From: Rhodothermales bacterium
Lineage (GTDB): Bacteria > Bacteroidota > Rhodothermia > Rhodothermales > UBA10348
DNA length: 63,375 nt
Assembly (NCBI GenBank): GCA_040221055.1
Contig: JAVJVN010000011.1
Location: forward strand, 1 to 63,375
Reading direction: 5' to 3'
Shown: positions 59,943 through 63,375 of the stretch, in pieces
Layout: each line of letters begins with the position of its first letter
Numbering within the stretch: position 1 is the stretch's first letter
The notes under the pieces: generated by a model
What the model saw: the letters and a program-made list of their open reading frames with translations, nothing else
Databases searched by the model: none
What the model was told of the DNA's origin: nothing
Made by a program: the position numbers and the translations under genes

Positions 59943-61651
59943 GGCACCGCCGTGATGGCGTCTATGGGATGATCCAGGCGCATGGAGCGACCCAGGAAGG
60001 CATCGAACCGGATATCGGGACGACGGAATGCGAGGGCGCCCCGGGCACCGACCGCGCCCTCCCAGGCCGATGTGGCCGGGGCGCCCGGCGTGGCATGCCA
60101 GACGAGGGACGTGGGATGCCCACCTCCATGTACGGTAACCGGTGCGTATCGGTCCCGGAAAATCCGCACCGTTCGTGGCTCAGGCTCGGGATCCGGGTCC
60201 GATGGTGCCGGGGTCCATCCCGGAAACGCCAGTCGCTGCGGATGCGCATCGGCCCACCGCCAGCGGCTGGGATCCGGCCCCATCCGGAGCGTGAGCCGGT
60301 CCATGGCCTGGTTCAAGCGGGTGAGCGGTTGCGAGGGTGTGCTGTCGGGTTGGATCTCCAGCGCATCGAACAGGGTGGCGCCGATTTCCGTGGCATCGAA
60401 CGTGACATTCCAGTTCCGCAGATAGGTGAGCGCCTGCGTGCTGGCGGCACCGAGCGAAACGGAATCCGGAATGGTTGCCAGGAAGGCCTGGACCCGATCC
60501 TGCGCGAAGGGGCTATGGGTGGAGGTGGGGTCAGTGGACTCGACGAAGGCGCGCTCGGCCGAGGATTCCGGGGGCGCGTTCGACACGAGCGTGCGTCCGC
60601 TGGCCTGAACGACGGTCTCCGGGCGCCCCGAGATCCGTACCGGCTGCCCGGCTTCCCGGACCAACCCGTCACCCGTGTGGAGCATCCACGGCCCGCCCGC
60701 CCGGCCGTCCAGCAGGGCCATCCACTGCGACGCATCGGTGGCGGCGCCGAGGCCGGCCCATCGGAGATCGGCGTTCGGGCCGGGCATACGTATAGCATCG
60801 TCCGGTCGACGTCGGCGTTCCACCAGCACCTCATCCAGGCCGATGGTGACCCGGTCGTGTTCCACGGTCACGCCCGTCCCGGCGGGCAGTCGCTCAATGC
60901 CGCTCCGCAGCGTGAAGGCCCAAGCCAGCTCCGGACGTGCACCCATGGGCGCCATGATGGTGCCGGGAATGGTCAACAGGCTGCCGAGCCAAGCGCCGTC
61001 GGGGCGCCGGATGTAGGCTTCCTGGAACACGGGAACGGCCGATGTACCGGTCAACAGGCGGGCTCCGGCCGCACCGTCTTCACTCATCCAGACGTGGTTC
61101 CAGAGGCCCCCTGACCAGGCCAGGCGCTGCTGGAGAAGGTAGTCGGCCGTGCCTTCCGGGTGGGAGGCGTACAGCCACAGGACCAGCCGCTCGACGGCCA
61201 GAGCGTGCCAGGCCTCCCACCGCGCCGGCTCAGCGTCGAGGATGACGAGCGGGGCGGCCAGGGAGGCGTCGGCCGCGGCGAGGCCCGCATTCATGCCGCG
61301 GGCGTAGGCTGCAAAACGGTCCTGCTCGGCTTCCGGAAGCGCCTGGAACGCGGCGCGGGCCGATACGGCAAAACCGAGCTCCACGACGCGTATGTCCTCG
61401 GCGGTGGCCGACGGACCGAACCAGGTACCGAGTCGACCGAGGGCGGCCTGCCGCAGGAGCAGGCTGATCCACGTCCGGTGGGTGGCGTGCGCTCGGCCCA
61501 GGTCTTCGTACAGATGGGTTGAGCGCAGGTCCACGACCTCGGACGGGTCCGGTCCATCCTGGACGCCGTAGGCCAGGTGCCATACGAGCGAGACCCCCCC
61601 GGCAAGGAGCGCGAGGACCAGCAGGCTGCCGATCAGGATCCGGGACATCAT
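59939..61651 (-). CDS. Degenerate penicillin-acylase-superfamily protein, secreted
   Basis: 570 residues. An N-terminal signal or anchor helix (ILIGSLLVLALLAGGVSLVW) precedes a region resembling the alpha chain of S45 penicillin acylases (FAAYARGMNAGLAA, AERLVLWLYAS-like helices) and then the beta chain (PGTIMAPMGARPELAWAFT corresponds to the family GLPGI..G.N..IAWG.T segment). The canonical processed GSN-W nucleophile site is not evident: the expected place reads GGLWNHVWMSEDG. The protein may be inactive or use different residues. It starts 16 bases after polX and overlaps the kinase gene by ATGA, so the three form an operon. Confidence 0.65.
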   Translation of the reverse strand: MMSRILIGSLLVLALLAGGVSLVWHLAYGVQDGPDPSEVVDLRSTHLYEDLGRAHATHRTWISLLLRQAALGRLGTWFGPSATAEDIRVVELGFAVSARAAFQALPEAEQDRFAAYARGMNAGLAAADASLAAPLVILDAEPARWEAWHALAVERLVLWLYASHPEGTADYLLQQRLAWSGGLWNHVWMSEDGAAGARLLTGTSAVPVFQEAYIRRPDGAWLGSLLTIPGTIMAPMGARPELAWAFTLRSGIERLPAGTGVTVEHDRVTIGLDEVLVERRRRPDDAIRMPGPNADLRWAGLGAATDASQWMALLDGRAGGPWMLHTGDGLVREAGQPVRISGRPETVVQASGRTLVSNAPPESSAERAFVESTDPTSTHSPFAQDRVQAFLATIPDSVSLGAASTQALTYLRNWNVTFDATEIGATLFDALEIQPDSTPSQPLTRLNQAMDRLTLRMGPDPSRWRWADAHPQRLAFPGWTPAPSDPDPEPEPRTVRIFRDRYAPVTVHGGGHPTSLVWHATPGAPATSAWEGAVGARGALAFRRPDIRFDAFLGRSMRLDHPIDAITAVP

Positions 61652-61667
61652 GCGCCAGGTGGGTTTG

Positions 61668-63332
61668 TCATGCGCGGTGGGCCCAGGCTTCGAAGGCGTC
61701 TGCCGACAGGGTGTTCAGGCACTCGTCCAGTTGGAGGCCGCCCTTCCGGGCCGCCCGGACGCCCCACTCGGTGAGGTCCAGCTGGTCCACGGAATGCGCA
61801 TCGGGGTTGATGGCGACCCGAACGCCGAGCTCCCGGGCACGCTCAATCCACGTCCAGTCGAGATCCAGGCGGTAGGGGTTGGCATTCAGTTCGACGGCCA
61901 CGTCGTGCTCGGCACACGCCTGGAGTACGGTTTCATGGTCGATGTCGTAGCCCTCGCGGCGCAGGATGAGCCGCCCAGTGGGGTGCCCCAGAATGCGCGT
62001 ATGCGGATTCCGGATGGCGGTTACCAGGCGTTCGGTGGCCTGCTCGCGGGTCATGTTGAACGACGTGTGCACGCTGGCGACAATGAAATCGAATGTGGCC
62101 AGGATGTCGTCCGGGTAATCCAGGCTGCCGTCCAGCAGGATGTCGCTTTCCACCCCCGAGAATATCCGGAACGCCGGTCCGCCGTCCGTTGCGAAGGCCT
62201 GGTTCAGCGCGCGGATTTCCTTTTGCTGGCGGCTCACCGTGGCGGGCGTCATGCCGTTGGCCACCTTGAGTGATTGGGAGTGGTCGCAGATGCCCAGGTA
62301 GGACCAGCCGCGCGACCGGCAGGCCAGGGCCATTTCGCGGAGGGAATGGGCCCCGTCGCTGTAGGTGGAGTGGTTGTGGAGGCTGCCCTGCATGTCGTCG
62401 AGCGTAATGAGGTGCAGCCGGGCCAGCTCGGCGGTGCGTTCCACCGCTCCCGGCAGGTCACGCAACGCCGGATGGATCCACGTCAGGCCGGCAGCTTCGA
62501 AGACGGCTTCTTCGGTGTCTGTGTCACTCCCGATTCCAGCAGTCTCGCCCCCCAATGCCCCCACGAGGACCTCCGAAAACGAGTCCGGTCCCGTCGTGAG
62601 CGCCAGCGCGCGGGCCAGATCGGCCCCGGGCGCGGCCACCAAGCGGACGGCCATGCCGTCGGAGAGGGTTCCGTCCAGGGCAGCAAACCCGTGACACGTG
62701 GTCGGGACAGGATCCCTGAGCCAGTCTCCCGCATCCGGCAGGTCGCCTTCCAGCAGCAGGTCCAGCCGACCGACGTCATTCAGGTTGCGGCGGAGTTCGC
62801 CGGTCACCTGCACGCGCCGATCCCCGAGGTGGGCGGCCACGCGGGCCACCAGCGCGGACGCATCGGCCAGGCGGCGGCGCCCCTGGTAGGAGCGAAGCAA
62901 TGCCACGTTGTCCACGATGGACTGCTGGCTCTTCGCGCCGAATCCCTCCAATTCCGCAATCCGACCCGTTGCCGCGGCCTGTTCCAGGTCCTCCAGGGTC
63001 TGTACGCCGAGTTGTTGCCAGAGCGCGCGGGCCTTCTTGGCGCCGAGGCCTTTCACTGAAAGGATGTCGAGCAGGCCGGGAGGGATGGACCCGAGCAGGT
63101 CATCCCGCACTTCGAAGGTGCCCCGCTCCAGGATCTCGCCGATCTGGGCGGCCAGTCCGGCCCCGATCCCGGCAATACCGGTCAGGTCACTGAGGGTGGC
63201 AATCTGTTCGTCCATCCGCTCGATGGTGCGGGCCGCGTTCGCGAAGGCCCGGGCCCGGAAGGGATTGCCTCCGGTAAGCTCGACCAGGGCGGCGGTTTCC
63301 TTCAGTGGACGGGCGATTTCTTTGTTGGTCAC
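61668..63332 (-). CDS. polX: PolX-family protein with PHP domain and eroded polymerase site
   Basis: 554 residues, the bacterial PolX layout: helix-hairpin-helix 8-kDa domain (about 1-150, GIAGIGAGLAAQIGE and VKGLGAKKARALW), pol beta-like palm (about 170-300) and a C-terminal PHP domain (about 315-554). The PHP metal site looks whole: HNHSTYSDG (319-327), CDHS, SGVESDIL, ASVHT, GHPTGR and INPDAH. The palm is degenerate: the usual G-D-x-D metal pair reads GRLD (188-191), and the third Asp strand reads AVRLVAAP. The TGSKxHN-type loop is TGPDSFSE. So 3'-5' exonuclease or phosphatase activity may remain while polymerase activity is doubtful. First gene of the operon with the acylase-like and kinase-like genes. 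Confidence 0.88.
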   Translation of the reverse strand: MTNKEIARPLKETAALVELTGGNPFRARAFANAARTIERMDEQIATLSDLTGIAGIGAGLAAQIGEILERGTFEVRDDLLGSIPPGLLDILSVKGLGAKKARALWQQLGVQTLEDLEQAAATGRIAELEGFGAKSQQSIVDNVALLRSYQGRRRLADASALVARVAAHLGDRRVQVTGELRRNLNDVGRLDLLLEGDLPDAGDWLRDPVPTTCHGFAALDGTLSDGMAVRLVAAPGADLARALALTTGPDSFSEVLVGALGGETAGIGSDTDTEEAVFEAAGLTWIHPALRDLPGAVERTAELARLHLITLDDMQGSLHNHSTYSDGAHSLREMALACRSRGWSYLGICDHSQSLKVANGMTPATVSRQQKEIRALNQAFATDGGPAFRIFSGVESDILLDGSLDYPDDILATFDFIVASVHTSFNMTREQATERLVTAIRNPHTRILGHPTGRLILRREGYDIDHETVLQACAEHDVAVELNANPYRLDLDWTWIERARELGVRVAINPDAHSVDQLDLTEWGVRAARKGGLQLDECLNTLSADAFEAWAHRA

Positions 63333-63375
63333 AGTCGTTCGGGGATGGGATCAATCACGGCTTGCGGTCCGTAAC

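Noticed and set aside
62205-62220. GCGCGGATTT resembling the family 2 arm
   Set aside because: It is coding sequence of polX and has neither the GGG extension nor the GGCCGACCG core, so chance similarity is enough.

Overview
The window looks like about 63 kb of chromosome from a member of the Rhodothermota (Rhodothermales), a relative of Rhodothermus. This rests on four things. The complex I genes nuoJKLMN enclose an nhaD antiporter gene and a pterin carbinolamine dehydratase gene, an arrangement known from Rhodothermus marinus. Three secreted proteins end in type IX secretion (T9SS) sorting domains. There is a one-component-style propeller sensor kinase and a fused acyl-CoA mutase (IcmF). 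Most of the DNA is GC-rich. Two stretches are visibly richer in A+T and look acquired: 1-6540 and about 43600-45460. No rRNA, tRNA, CRISPR array or complete insertion sequence was seen.

Layout. 1-5547 is a five-gene oligopeptide/dipeptide-type ABC importer whose second permease carries an extra periplasmic Ig-like domain; a convergent secreted protein of unknown function follows. 6561-8434 holds a copy of a palindromic repeat, an aldo/keto reductase, a DUF4160/DUF2442 pair and a second type of repeat. 8517-16361 is a sensor kinase, its response regulator and a 1373-residue secreted protein that joins SdrD-B-like stalk repeats, an alpha/beta-hydrolase with an intact triad and a T9SS domain. 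16413-17323 is a HicAB module followed by one copy of each repeat family. 17329-23315 holds icmF, a CPBP membrane protease and an AbiE toxin-antitoxin pair with a promoter-operator overlapping dyad. 23334-27930 holds NAD malic enzyme and a PadR-controlled MacB/FtsX-type permease. 28190-29480 holds a phosphopantetheinyl transferase and sodA, with the apparent sodA terminator inside the transferase gene. 29570-37176 is the distal part of complex I. 37317-43580 holds a MATE exporter, an acetyltransferase, a galactokinase-like kinase, an NTF2-like secreted protein, isocitrate dehydrogenase and a PepSY membrane protein. 43691-45461 is an AT-richer T9SS protein beside an IS3-family transposase remnant. 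45485-53515 holds a sodium/solute symporter divergent from a GH109-like glycosidase, a fused pabB-pabC, an SDR and acetyl-CoA synthetase. 53561-63332 holds a large T9SS protein paralogous to the one at 43691, GluQ-RS, PEP carboxykinase, a sugar-kinase-like protein, a degenerate penicillin-acylase-like protein and a PolX whose polymerase site is eroded.

How it fits together. The core is aerobic, heterotrophic central metabolism: acetate activation, ICDH, malic enzyme, PEPCK, acyl-CoA mutase and complex I with sodium/proton exchange. Around it sit surface and secreted functions (T9SS cargo, importer, sensor pair) and small stability or defence modules. The most notable unexplained items are two families of dispersed inverted repeats (each with three copies or partial copies), the Ig-bearing permease, the adhesin-esterase fusion, and the terminator buried in the phosphopantetheinyl transferase gene.
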